This document shows, in pieces, positions 26,305 to 34,777 of a stretch of DNA of 64,000 nucleotides (positions within the stretch are counted from its first letter, which is position 1; the number at the start of each line of letters is the position of its first letter). The DNA comes from Microbacterium ureisolvens (GTDB taxonomy: Bacteria; Actinomycetota; Actinomycetes; Actinomycetales; Microbacteriaceae). The translations under genes were made by a program, and so were the position numbers. The DNA lies in NCBI RefSeq assembly GCF_019511645.1, contig NZ_JAEUAX010000016.1, forward strand, positions 1 through 64,000. The letters are read 5' to 3'. The notes under the pieces are model-generated. The model searched no databases, had not been told where the DNA came from, and worked only from the letters and a program-made list of their open reading frames with translations.

Positions 26305-27468
26305 ATGCGCCGATCGATCCGATCGCTCTTGGTGGCCACCGCCGCCGCAGCCCTGGTTCTGCCGCTCTGCGCGGCCACCGCAGCGAACGCCGCGCCCCCG
26401 GGATTCAGCAACGCCGACAAGGACGCCCTGCGTAACCAGGCGCCGCGCGACCTCGCCATCGGCAGCGCCGTCTGGGGCGAGCGGGATCTCGTCGTCTACG
26501 ACCCCGCGTCGCCCACCGAGCTGCAGCAGGTTCTGGGCGACCAGTTCTCGTCGCTGACGCCCGAGAACGACATGAAGTGGGACGCCGTCCACCCCGCTCC
26601 CGGCGTCTACGACTTCTCGTCCGCCGACGCGCTGGTCGCCTTCGCCGAGGCGAATCACCAGCAGGTCCGCGGCCACACGCTGCTCTGGCACAGCCAGAAC
26701 CCCGCGTGGGTCAACGAGGCGAGCCAGACGTGGACCTGCGACGAGGCGCGCGCCGTCCTCGAGGATCACATCCGCACCGTGGTCGGCCACTTCAAGGGCA
26801 AGATCTACGAGTGGGATGTCGCGAACGAGATCTTCCAAGACACGTGGGACGCGGGCGGCGTTCGGCTGCGCACGCAGGCCAATCCCTTCCTCAGGGCCTG
26901 CGCCGCCGACCCGGTCGCTCTCCTCGAAGACGCCTTCCGGTGGGCCCACGAGGCCGACCCTGACGCCACCCTGTTCCTGAACGACTACAACGCGGAGGGG
27001 ATCAACCAGAAGACCGACGCGTACTACGAGCTGGCGCAGCGCATGCTCGCCGACGGCGTTCCGCTCGGCGGGTTCGGTGCGCAGGGCCACCTCAGCCTGC
27101 TGTACGGATTCGACACCTCCATCCAGGCGAACTTCGAGCGCTTCGCCGCGCTGGGACTGAACGTGGCCGTGACCGAGGCGGACGTGCGCATCCCGCTGCA
27201 GGAGGGCGAGACCGGACCCACGCCCGAGCAGGTCGCCCTTCAGACCGAGCGCTACGACGCGATGCTCGAGGCGTGCCTCAACGTGCCCGCCTGCTCCTCC
27301 TTCACCGTATGGGGCTTCCCGGACGCGAACTCGTGGGTTCCGGCCGTCTTCCCCGGTGAGGGCTGGGCGACCATCTTCGAAGACGACTTCTCGCCGAAGC
27401 CCGCCTTCGACGCGATGCTCGAGTCGCTGCGCGAGGCGACCCCGGGCACCTCGCCCCGACAGGGCTGA
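26305..27468 (+). CDS. Secreted endo-1,4-beta-xylanase, GH10
   Basis: This 387-residue enzyme hydrolyses the xylan backbone outside the cell. A Sec signal peptide occupies residues 1-29 (cleavage after ANA). The rest is a single GH10 barrel with no carbohydrate-binding module. The acid/base Glu175 (WDVANE) and nucleophile Glu291 (VTEADV) are in place, along with HTLLWHSQ and DYNAEG. AGGAG lies 6 nt before the ATG. It is monocistronic, and no xylose catabolic genes are nearby. Its upstream inverted repeat suggests specific regulation. Confidence 0.93.
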   Translation: MRRSIRSLLVATAAAALVLPLCAATAANAAPPGFSNADKDALRNQAPRDLAIGSAVWGERDLVVYDPASPTELQQVLGDQFSSLTPENDMKWDAVHPAPGVYDFSSADALVAFAEANHQQVRGHTLLWHSQNPAWVNEASQTWTCDEARAVLEDHIRTVVGHFKGKIYEWDVANEIFQDTWDAGGVRLRTQANPFLRACAADPVALLEDAFRWAHEADPDATLFLNDYNAEGINQKTDAYYELAQRMLADGVPLGGFGAQGHLSLLYGFDTSIQANFERFAALGLNVAVTEADVRIPLQEGETGPTPEQVALQTERYDAMLEACLNVPACSSFTVWGFPDANSWVPAVFPGEGWATIFEDDFSPKPAFDAMLESLREATPGTSPRQG

Positions 27469-27478
27469 GCGCAACCGC

Positions 27479-27510
27479 GACGGCGGTGGGCCGAAAGGCC
27501 CGCCGCCGTC
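27479..27510 (+). terminator. Terminator of the xylanase gene
   Basis: Fourteen-bp arms (27479-27492 and 27497-27510) with one U-G pair are closed by a GAAA tetraloop, just after the stop codon. Unlike its neighbours it lacks the GGATGC word. Confidence 0.85.
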
Positions 27511-27569
27511 GTCATGTCCCCGCCACATGCCTGCCATCTGTGGGAAAACCCGCCCGGTAGCCTGGTGCC

Positions 27570-28685
27570 ATGTCCGGACCCATCGACGACTTCTACGCCG
27601 TGATCCCCGCCGGCGGCATCGGCAGCCGGCTGTGGCCGCTGTCTCGCGCCGACGCGCCGAAGTTCCTCCACGACCTCACCGGTTCGGGCCGCACGCTGCT
27701 GCGCGACACGTGGGACCGCCTCGAGCCGCTGGCCGGCCCCGACCGCATCGCGGTCGTGACCGGGCGGGCGCACCGCGCCGCGGTCGAGAAGGAGCTGCCC
27801 GGCATCGCCGACAAGAACGTGATCCTCGAGTCCGAGCCCCGCGACTCGACGGCCGCCATCGGACTGGCCGCGGCGATCCTCTCGCGCCGCGAGCCCGACG
27901 TGATCATCGGCTCGTTCGCCGCCGACCACGTCATCCGCGTGCCGCAGCTGTTCGAGTGGGCCGTGAACCAGGCCGTCGCCACCGCGCGCGACGGCTACAT
28001 CTGCACCATCGGGATCCAGCCGTCCGAGCCGTCCGTGGGGTTCGGCTACATCAAGAAGAGCGACGCGCTGAAGATCGAGGGCGCCCCCGAGGCGGCACTG
28101 GTCGAGAGCTTCGTCGAGAAGCCCGACCTCGAGACGGCGAAGGAGTACTTCGCGGACCGCAACTACCTGTGGAACGCGGGAATGTTCATCTCGCGAGCCG
28201 ACATCCTGCTCGGCGAGATCGCCGAGAACGAGCCTGAGCTCTACGCGGGTCTCATGGAGCTGGCCGAGGCATGGGACGACCGCGACCAGCGCGGACCGGT
28301 CGTCGACCGGGTGTGGCCGACGCTCAAGAAGATCGCGATCGACTACACCGTCGCCGAGCCCGCCGCGGCGAAGGGCCGCCTCGCCGTCATCCCCGGCCAC
28401 TTCGACTGGGACGACGTGGGGGACTTCGCGAGCCTCGCCAAGCTCAACTCCCACGGCCGCAAGAACGACCTCGCGATCCTCGGCGAGAACGCCCGCATCC
28501 TCTCCGACGCCGCCAGCGGCATCGTCGTCAGCCAGACGCGCCGCGTCATCAGCCTCATCGGCGTGCGCGACATCGTGGTGGTCGACACCGAAGACGCGCT
28601 GCTGGTCACCACGAGCGAGCACGCGCAGCGTGTGAAGGGGGTCGTCGACGCCCTCAAGCTCAGCGGGCGCGGCGAGGTTCTGTGA
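27570..28685 (+). CDS. manC: Mannose-1-phosphate guanylyltransferase
   Basis: This 371-residue nucleotidyltransferase makes GDP-mannose from mannose 1-phosphate and GTP for glycan and glycolipid synthesis. The GTP-binding signature AVIPAGGIGSRLWPLSR is at ~residue 10, with FVEKP at ~183 and NAGMFISRAD at ~205. It has the single-domain ManC form without the phosphomannose isomerase fusion. The ATG follows a -10 box TAGCCT (27558-27563) by 6 nt and lacks a ribosome site, indicating a leaderless mRNA. Confidence 0.94.
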   Translation: MSGPIDDFYAVIPAGGIGSRLWPLSRADAPKFLHDLTGSGRTLLRDTWDRLEPLAGPDRIAVVTGRAHRAAVEKELPGIADKNVILESEPRDSTAAIGLAAAILSRREPDVIIGSFAADHVIRVPQLFEWAVNQAVATARDGYICTIGIQPSEPSVGFGYIKKSDALKIEGAPEAALVESFVEKPDLETAKEYFADRNYLWNAGMFISRADILLGEIAENEPELYAGLMELAEAWDDRDQRGPVVDRVWPTLKKIAIDYTVAEPAAAKGRLAVIPGHFDWDDVGDFASLAKLNSHGRKNDLAILGENARILSDAASGIVVSQTRRVISLIGVRDIVVVDTEDALLVTTSEHAQRVKGVVDALKLSGRGEVL

Positions 28686-28716
28686 AAACGGATGCTGCGG
28701 CCCACGGCATCCGTTT
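28686..28716 (+). terminator. Terminator of manC
   Basis: Arms of 10 bp (28686-28695 and 28707-28716, AAACGGATGC/GCATCCGTTT) follow the stop codon directly and end in TTT. The remaining sequence to 28864 is leader and promoter for the lipoprotein gene, with no gene seen. Confidence 0.78.
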
Positions 28717-28864
28717 CCCCTGATCGTCTGCTCATCTGAGCGGGATATTGCGTCTTTGTAACCTTTCGCGCACGGGGCCTCGCGAAGCATGCAACTGCGC
28801 CGTCACAGTGGGTAACTTTGTGCAGTCCCCGTGAAGGACGCGGGGGAACGTAGTGGAGGCTGAG

Positions 28865-30010
28865 TTGACCATCTCACGCACCAAGAAGCTCGTCGGCGTC
28901 ACGGTCGCCGCGGGCATGCTGATCGCCCTCGCCGGCTGCGGCTCCGCCCCCGAGGAGACGGAATCCACCGGAGACGCCGGGAACGTCGTCGAGGGTTTCA
29001 CCCCCTGCCTCGTGTCGGATGACGGCGGCTTCAACGACAAGTCGTTCAACCAGTCCGCGCTGGAGGGCATGGAGCGCGCCGCCGACGAGCTCGGCGTCGA
29101 GGCCATCGAAGTCGAGTCGAGCTCGGCCAATGACTACGCCCCGAACCTCGAGAACCTCATCGCAGAGGGCTGCACCTTCATCGTCTCGGTCGGCTTCAAG
29201 CTCTCGGCCGACACGGTCGCCTCCGCACTCGCGAACCCCGACGTGGACTTCGCCATCATCGACGACCGGGCCGACAACAGCGGCGCGACGGGCGATGACG
29301 GCAAGGAGACCGGCGACGGCACCACCGACGCGCCGAACATCAAGCCCCTGCTGTTCGACACGGTCCAGGCCGCGTACCTCGGCGGTTACGCCGCGGCCGC
29401 GTGGTCCGCGCAGGCCGGCGTCAACAAGGTCGGCACGTTCGGCGGCATCCCGATCCCGCCGGTGACGATCTTCATGGACGGCTTCATCGACGGCGTCGAG
29501 AAGTACAACGAAGACAAGGGCGCCTCGGTCGAGACCTATGGCTGGGACGTCGACGCGCAAGAGGGCTCGATGACGGGTGGCTTCGCCGCCAACGACACCG
29601 CCAAGCAGACCGCGCAGGGCATCCTCGACCAGGGCGTCGACGTGATCCTCCCGGTCGGCGGCCCGATCTACCAGAGCGCGCGCGACGCGATCACCGACGC
29701 GGGCAGCGGCACCGTCATGCTGGGTGTCGACTCCGACCTCGCCGCCGCCGACCCCTCGGTCGCCGACATGGTGCTGGTCTCGATCATGAAGCGCATCGAC
29801 GAGGCCGTCTACGCGGCGACCATGGAGGCGTCGACGGGCGACTTCGACGTCACCACGTACATCGGAACGCTCGAGAACGGGGGCGTGGGCCTCTCGGGCT
29901 TCGGCTCGTTCGAGTCGCAGCTGCCGGAGGGCCTGCTCGACGAGCTCGCCGCGCTCGAGGAGCAGATCATCTCGGGCGAGCTCGAGGTCACCTCTCCCAG
30001 CTCGCCGTAA
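28865..30010 (+). CDS. BMP-family nucleoside-binding lipoprotein
   Basis: This 381-residue periplasmic-type binding protein is tethered by a lipid. A lipoprotein signal peptide ends in the lipobox LAGC (Cys25). The mature part is a basic membrane protein/PnrA fold, with DDGGFNDKSFNQSA near residue 45 and the GGIPIPPVT and DVILPVGGPIYQS segments. The family binds purine or pyrimidine nucleosides. The TTG at 28865 is preferred because GGAGG lies 5 nt upstream; a GTG four codons earlier is an alternative. Its gene is followed by a strong terminator before the transporter genes. Confidence 0.9.
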   Translation: MTISRTKKLVGVTVAAGMLIALAGCGSAPEETESTGDAGNVVEGFTPCLVSDDGGFNDKSFNQSALEGMERAADELGVEAIEVESSSANDYAPNLENLIAEGCTFIVSVGFKLSADTVASALANPDVDFAIIDDRADNSGATGDDGKETGDGTTDAPNIKPLLFDTVQAAYLGGYAAAAWSAQAGVNKVGTFGGIPIPPVTIFMDGFIDGVEKYNEDKGASVETYGWDVDAQEGSMTGGFAANDTAKQTAQGILDQGVDVILPVGGPIYQSARDAITDAGSGTVMLGVDSDLAAADPSVADMVLVSIMKRIDEAVYAATMEASTGDFDVTTYIGTLENGGVGLSGFGSFESQLPEGLLDELAALEEQIISGELEVTSPSSP

Positions 30011-30027
30011 GGCAAGACGAATCAGCG

Positions 30028-30065
30028 GAACGCGGCCGGGTGGACCACTCCACCCGGCCGCGTTC
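30028..30065 (+). terminator. Terminator between the lipoprotein and transporter ATPase genes
   Basis: Perfect 17-bp arms (30028-30044 and 30049-30065) with a 4-nt loop are followed by TTCC. It separates the abundantly needed binding protein from the ATPase gene, which has its own promoter at 30112-30117. Confidence 0.85.
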
Positions 30066-30123
30066 TTCCCCGGCGCCATCAGATGGATGGCGCCGCGGCC
30101 GACCGCATATATAGGGTGCACAT

Positions 30124-31638
30124 ATGAAGCTCGAGCTCCGTGGGATCACGAAGCGTTTCGGGTCCCTCGTCGCGAACGACCACATCGATCTCGTGGTCCA
30201 GCCGGGTGAGATCCACGCTCTTCTCGGCGAGAACGGCGCCGGCAAATCCACACTCATGAACGTGCTCTACGGCCTCTATCAGGCCGACGAGGGCGACATC
30301 CTCCTGGACGACGCCGTCCAGCACTTCCGCGGCCCGGGCGACGCGATGAACGCGGGAATCGGCATGGTGCACCAGCACTTCATGCTCATCCCGGTCTTCA
30401 CCGTCGCCGAGAACGTCATGCTCGGCCACGAGAACACGAAGGCGCTCGGCGCCCTCGACCTCGCCAAGGCCCGCCAGCACGTGCGCTCCGTCGCCGACCG
30501 CTTCGGGTTCGAAGTCGATCCCGACGCCATCGTCGGCGACCTTCCCGTGGGCGTGCAGCAGCGGGTCGAGATCATCAAGGCCCTGTCGCGCGACGCGAAG
30601 GTGCTCGTGTTCGACGAGCCCACTGCGGTGCTCACGCCGCAGGAGACCGACGAGCTGATGACCATCATGAAGCAGCTGCGCGACGAGGGCACGTCGATCG
30701 TCTTCATCACCCACAAGCTGCGCGAGGTGCGCGCCGTCGCCGATCGCATCACCGTCATCCGGCTCGGCAAGGTCGTCGGCGAGGCCTCGCCGACCGCGTC
30801 CAACGCGGAGCTCGCCTCTCTCATGGTGGGCCGCGCGGTCGAGCTCACGGTCCACAAGGACCCGCCGAAGCGCGGAGAGGGTGGCCTCGAGGTGCGCGAC
30901 CTCCGGGTCGTCACCGCGAACGGCACCGTCGTCGTGGACGACGTGAGCTTCGACGTGCGCCCCGGCGAGATCCTCGCGGTCGCGGGCGTCCAGGGCAACG
31001 GTCAGACCGAGCTCATCGAGGCGATGGTGGGCCTGGGTGAGCGGGTGAGCGGCTCCATCGAGCTCGGCGGCGTCGAGCTCGTGGGCAAGAGCGTGCGCGG
31101 CATCCTCGACGAGGGGGTCGGCTTCGTGCCCGAGGATCGCACCGAGGACGGCCTCGTCGGCACCTTCACGGTCGCCGAGAACCTCATCCTCGACCGATCA
31201 GGCGACAAGGCCTTCGTCTCCGGCGGGACCATCCGTCGAGGCGTGCTCGACGACTTCGCCAAGGCGCGCATCACGGAGTACGACATCCGCACTCAGGGTG
31301 CCGACGTGCCGGCCGGCACGCTCTCCGGCGGAAACCAGCAGAAGGTCGTGATCGCCCGCGAGATGAGCCGCGAGCTCAAACTGCTCGTGGCCGCGCAGCC
31401 GACACGCGGCGTCGACGTCGGATCGATCGAGTTCATTCACAAGCGCATCGTCGAGACGAGGGATGCCGGCATCCCGGTCGTCGTCGTCTCCACCGAGCTC
31501 GACGAGGTCGCCGCGCTCGCCGACCGCATCGCCGTGATGTACCGCGGCGCGATCGTCGGCATCGTGCCCGGCGACACCCCCCGTGACGTTCTCGGCCTCA
31601 TGATGGCCGGCGAGAAGCCAGAGGAGGCCGTCGCGTGA
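30124..31638 (+). CDS. Nucleoside ABC transporter, duplicated ATP-binding protein
   Basis: This 504-residue cytosolic protein has two fused ABC domains of the monosaccharide/nucleoside class. The first has Walker A GENGAGKST (~35) and Walker B VLVFDEPTAV (~160). The second has a degenerate P-loop GVQGNGQTE without the lysine (~290) and LSGGNQQK (~400), the usual asymmetry of this family. The ATG lies 6 nt after a -10 box TAGGGT (30112-30117), so this operon is transcribed independently of the lipoprotein gene. It overlaps the first permease gene by GTGA. Confidence 0.93.
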   Translation: MKLELRGITKRFGSLVANDHIDLVVQPGEIHALLGENGAGKSTLMNVLYGLYQADEGDILLDDAVQHFRGPGDAMNAGIGMVHQHFMLIPVFTVAENVMLGHENTKALGALDLAKARQHVRSVADRFGFEVDPDAIVGDLPVGVQQRVEIIKALSRDAKVLVFDEPTAVLTPQETDELMTIMKQLRDEGTSIVFITHKLREVRAVADRITVIRLGKVVGEASPTASNAELASLMVGRAVELTVHKDPPKRGEGGLEVRDLRVVTANGTVVVDDVSFDVRPGEILAVAGVQGNGQTELIEAMVGLGERVSGSIELGGVELVGKSVRGILDEGVGFVPEDRTEDGLVGTFTVAENLILDRSGDKAFVSGGTIRRGVLDDFAKARITEYDIRTQGADVPAGTLSGGNQQKVVIAREMSRELKLLVAAQPTRGVDVGSIEFIHKRIVETRDAGIPVVVVSTELDEVAALADRIAVMYRGAIVGIVPGDTPRDVLGLMMAGEKPEEAVA

Positions 31639-33002
31639 ACGACGAGAATCCCGCCGCCGGCGCGGACCCGCTCAAGGGCCTGCCCGCAGAACAGCTCCCG
31701 CCCGTATCGGGTCCGCTCACGGGCTCGCCCGACCTTCCGGCCCCCACGCCCGAGGCGCCCGGTGCCGTCGACGGCGAGGTGCCCCCGCCTCCGCGCCAGA
31801 ACGTCTTCATCAAGGAGCTGCTGCGCAGCAACTGGGTGACGACGGTGCTCGCGATCGTCGTCGCGATGGTCGTCGGCGGCATCCTCATGGCGCTCACCGA
31901 CGAGGACGTCCAGGCGGCATCCGGCTACTTCTTCGCGCGACCCGGCGACACCATCGGCGCCGTCTGGAACGCGGTCTACGGCGGCTACGAGGCACTCTTC
32001 CGCGGGGCGATCTACAACCCCCGGGCGAACGACTTCGCGACGCAGATCCGGCCGCTGACCAACACGCTCGGCTTCGCCGCGCCGCTCATCGCCGCAGGCC
32101 TCGGTGTGGCGCTGGCGTTCCGGGTGGGCCTGTTCAACATCGGTGGCCGCGGCCAGATCCTCATCGCCTGCGCGACGGCGGCGCTGTTCACGTTCAACCT
32201 GGATCTTCCGATGTTCCTCCAGCTGCCGCTCACGCTCGCGGCCGGTATCGCGGGCGGTGCGATCTGGGGTGGCATCGTCGGCGTGCTGAAGGCGCGCACC
32301 GGCGCCCACGAGGTGATCCTCACGATCATGCTCAACTACGTCGCGTTCTATCTCGTGACGTGGATGGTCCGCACTCCCGGCATCCTGCAGCGCCCCGCGG
32401 GCGACCAGCCGATCTCGTCGGCGACGCCGGCGAACGCGCAGTTCCCCGATCTGCTCGGCCCCCGCTTCCCCTTGCTCGACTGGGGCTTCGTGCTCGTGAT
32501 CGCGGCCACCGTCTTCGTGTGGTGGCTGGTCGAGCGCTCGAGCCTCGGCTTCCGCCTCCGCGCCGTCGGCGAGAACCCGCACGCGGCCCGGGCGTCGGGC
32601 ATCTCGGTGCAGCGGATGTACATCTACGCGATGCTCTTCGCCGGCGGGCTCGCCGGGCTCGCCGGCATGAACCAGATCCAGGGCTCCGTGACCACCGGCT
32701 TCGACGGCTTCATCGATGCGGGCATCGGCTTCGACGCCATCACCGTGGCCCTCCTCGGCCGCAGCCGCGCATGGGGCGTCTTCGCCGCCGGCATCCTGTT
32801 CGGGGCGCTGAAGGCCGGCTCCTTCACCATGCAGGCCTCGCAGGGCATCCCCGTCGACATCGTGCTCGTCGTGCAGTCCCTCATCGTCCTGTTCATCGCG
32901 GCCCCGCCGCTCATCCGCACGATCTTCTTCCTGCCGAAGACCGATGCCGAGAAGGCCGCCAAGGCGAGAGCCAAGGCTGCGAAGAAGGCGGTGTCCGCAT
33001 GA
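31635..33002 (+). CDS. Nucleoside ABC transporter permease (first)
   Basis: This 455-residue inner-membrane protein of the BPD_transp_2 (YufP/NupB-like) family has a Pro-rich cytosolic N-terminus of ~55 residues and 8-10 helices. The motif GLFNIGGRGQ (~residue 170) and the GENPHAARASGISV cytoplasmic loop (~315) are diagnostic. The GTG start overlaps the ATPase stop and the stop overlaps the next permease (ATGA). Confidence 0.92.
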   Translation: MNDENPAAGADPLKGLPAEQLPPVSGPLTGSPDLPAPTPEAPGAVDGEVPPPPRQNVFIKELLRSNWVTTVLAIVVAMVVGGILMALTDEDVQAASGYFFARPGDTIGAVWNAVYGGYEALFRGAIYNPRANDFATQIRPLTNTLGFAAPLIAAGLGVALAFRVGLFNIGGRGQILIACATAALFTFNLDLPMFLQLPLTLAAGIAGGAIWGGIVGVLKARTGAHEVILTIMLNYVAFYLVTWMVRTPGILQRPAGDQPISSATPANAQFPDLLGPRFPLLDWGFVLVIAATVFVWWLVERSSLGFRLRAVGENPHAARASGISVQRMYIYAMLFAGGLAGLAGMNQIQGSVTTGFDGFIDAGIGFDAITVALLGRSRAWGVFAAGILFGALKAGSFTMQASQGIPVDIVLVVQSLIVLFIAAPPLIRTIFFLPKTDAEKAAKARAKAAKKAVSA

Positions 33003-34279
33003 CCGCGCTCGCTCCTGCTCCCGACGGGACGATCCAGCTCGCCACCGTGAAGGTGCGCCACCTCAAGCTGCCGGTGACGCTCGCGATCGCGACGGCGCTG
33101 CTGGCGCTGCTGTTCCTGTTCGTGCCCCGCAACGGCATCAGCACCTTCCGGCTGAGCGACCCGAGCTCGACCATCGCCCTGCCGAACGTGAGCTTCCCGA
33201 CCGCCGTGACCTGCTGGGTCCTCGTCGGCTTCCTCGTGCTCCTCACGCTCTGGGCATTCTGGGATTCCGCGAGCTACCGCCGCACCGGGCTCTGGCTGCC
33301 GATCGTGTTCAGCCTCCTCGCCGTGTTCGCATTCCTCGTGTGGGCATCCGCCGGTGGGCTCGTCCCCGTCACCGGGCTCCTGTTCGGCGCGCTGTCGCTG
33401 TCGGTCCCGCTCATCTTCGGTGCGCTGGGCGGCGTCATCGGCGAGCGGGTCGGCGTGGTCAACGTCGCGATCGAGGGTCAGTTCCTCTTCGGCGCGTTCA
33501 GCGCAGCCCTGCTGGCCAGCATCACGCACAACCCGTTCGTCGGTCTCGTCGGCGCGATGGTGGGCGGCGTCCTCGTCGCGTTCGTGCTGGCCGCGTTCTC
33601 GATCAAGTACCTCGTCGACCAGGTCATCGTCGGTGTCGTGCTGAACGTCCTCGTCACCGGCCTGACCGGGTTCCTCTACGGCGCGCTGCTCGTGCCGAAC
33701 GAGTCGGAGCTCAACCGGCCGGTGCGCTTCACGCGGTGGGAGATCCCGCTGCTGAGTGACATCCCGATCATCGGGCCCGTGCTGTTCAACCAGACGTTCA
33801 TCGTCTACCTCATGTACATCACGGTCGCCCTCGTCGCCTGGGGCCTGTACCGCACCCGCTGGGGCCTGCGGCTGCGCGCCGTCGGCGAGCACCCCCAGGC
33901 GGCGGACACCGTCGGCATCAAGGTGAACACCAGCCGGTTCTGGAACGTGTCGCTCGCCGGCGCGATCGCCGGCATCGGCGGCGCGTACTTCACCTTGGTC
34001 TCGGTGGGCCAGTTCACCAAGGAGATGACGGCGGGCCTCGGCTTCATCGCTCTCGCGGCGGTCATCTTCGGTCGCTGGGACCCGATCCGCGCGACTCTGG
34101 CGGCGTTGCTGTTCGGCTTCGCGACGAACCTGCAGAACCTCCTCACGGTGCTGCGGACGCCGATCCCGAGCGAGTTCATGCTCATGCTGCCCTACGTCGT
34201 GACCATCATCGCCGTCGCCGGCTTCGCGGGCCAGATCCGCGGTCCGGCCGCCGCCGGCAAGCCGTACATCAAGGGATGA
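32999..34279 (+). CDS. Nucleoside ABC transporter permease (second)
   Basis: This 426-residue membrane protein of the YufQ/NupC-like family is a partner of the preceding permease. It has ~10 helices, GVVNVAIEGQFLFGA (~residue 155) and GEHPQAADTVGIKV (~297). The ATG at 32999 overlaps the upstream stop; open frame further upstream belongs to a shadow of the first permease. It ends the transporter operon before a terminator and the salvage genes. Confidence 0.92.
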   Translation: MTALAPAPDGTIQLATVKVRHLKLPVTLAIATALLALLFLFVPRNGISTFRLSDPSSTIALPNVSFPTAVTCWVLVGFLVLLTLWAFWDSASYRRTGLWLPIVFSLLAVFAFLVWASAGGLVPVTGLLFGALSLSVPLIFGALGGVIGERVGVVNVAIEGQFLFGAFSAALLASITHNPFVGLVGAMVGGVLVAFVLAAFSIKYLVDQVIVGVVLNVLVTGLTGFLYGALLVPNESELNRPVRFTRWEIPLLSDIPIIGPVLFNQTFIVYLMYITVALVAWGLYRTRWGLRLRAVGEHPQAADTVGIKVNTSRFWNVSLAGAIAGIGGAYFTLVSVGQFTKEMTAGLGFIALAAVIFGRWDPIRATLAALLFGFATNLQNLLTVLRTPIPSEFMLMLPYVVTIIAVAGFAGQIRGPAAAGKPYIKG

Positions 34280-34306
34280 CACGGTGCCTCCCGTGCGTGT
34301 GAAGGG

Positions 34307-34335
34307 CGACGGATGCCGGGAAGCAGCATCCGTCG
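34307..34335 (+). terminator. Terminator of the nucleoside transporter operon
   Basis: Ten-bp arms CGACGGATGC (34307-34316) and GCATCCGTCG (34326-34335) have a 9-nt loop, extended by partly paired flanks. Its moderate strength may allow readthrough into cdd-deoA-add. Confidence 0.7.
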
Positions 34336-34375
34336 ACCCTCCTGATACCCGAACCGACGCGAACGGAGCGCGCTC

Positions 34376-34777
34376 ATGACCGATATCGACTGGGATGAGC
34401 TGCGCGCCGCGGCAACGGACGCGATGGAGCGCGCGTACGCCCCGTACTCGCGGTACAAGGTCGGTGCTGCAGCGCTCGTGACCGACGGGCGCATCGTCAC
34501 CGGGTGCAACGTCGAGAACGCGTCGTACGGCATCAGCCTGTGCGCCGAGTGCGGGCTGGTCAGCGAGCTCGCGAACTCGGGAGGCGGGAGCCTCGTGGCG
34601 TTCGTGTGCGTCAACGGCCACGGCGACACGATCATGCCGTGCGGCCGCTGCCGTCAGCTGCTCTTCGAGTTCGCGATCCCGGGCATGCTGCTCGAGACGG
34701 TGTCGGGCATCCGCACCATCGACGAGGTGCTGCCCGATGCGTTCGGGCCGCGCGATCTCGAGGAGGCGGCGCGATGA
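34376..34777 (+). CDS. cdd: Cytidine deaminase
   Basis: This 133-residue tetrameric-type enzyme deaminates cytidine and deoxycytidine to the uridine forms. The zinc ligands lie in CAECGLVSEL (~residue 56) and MPCGRCRQ (~87), and the catalytic Glu is in the first motif. NVENASYG is present. GGAG lies 8 nt before the ATG. It is the first gene of the salvage operon and is coupled to deoA by an ATGA overlap. Confidence 0.95.
   Translation: MTDIDWDELRAAATDAMERAYAPYSRYKVGAAALVTDGRIVTGCNVENASYGISLCAECGLVSELANSGGGSLVAFVCVNGHGDTIMPCGRCRQLLFEFAIPGMLLETVSGIRTIDEVLPDAFGPRDLEEAAR

Noticed and set aside
30124..31638. Second ABC domain of the nucleoside ATPase as a degenerate or broken domain
   Set aside because: Loss of the Walker A lysine in the second domain is a normal property of this double-ATPase family.
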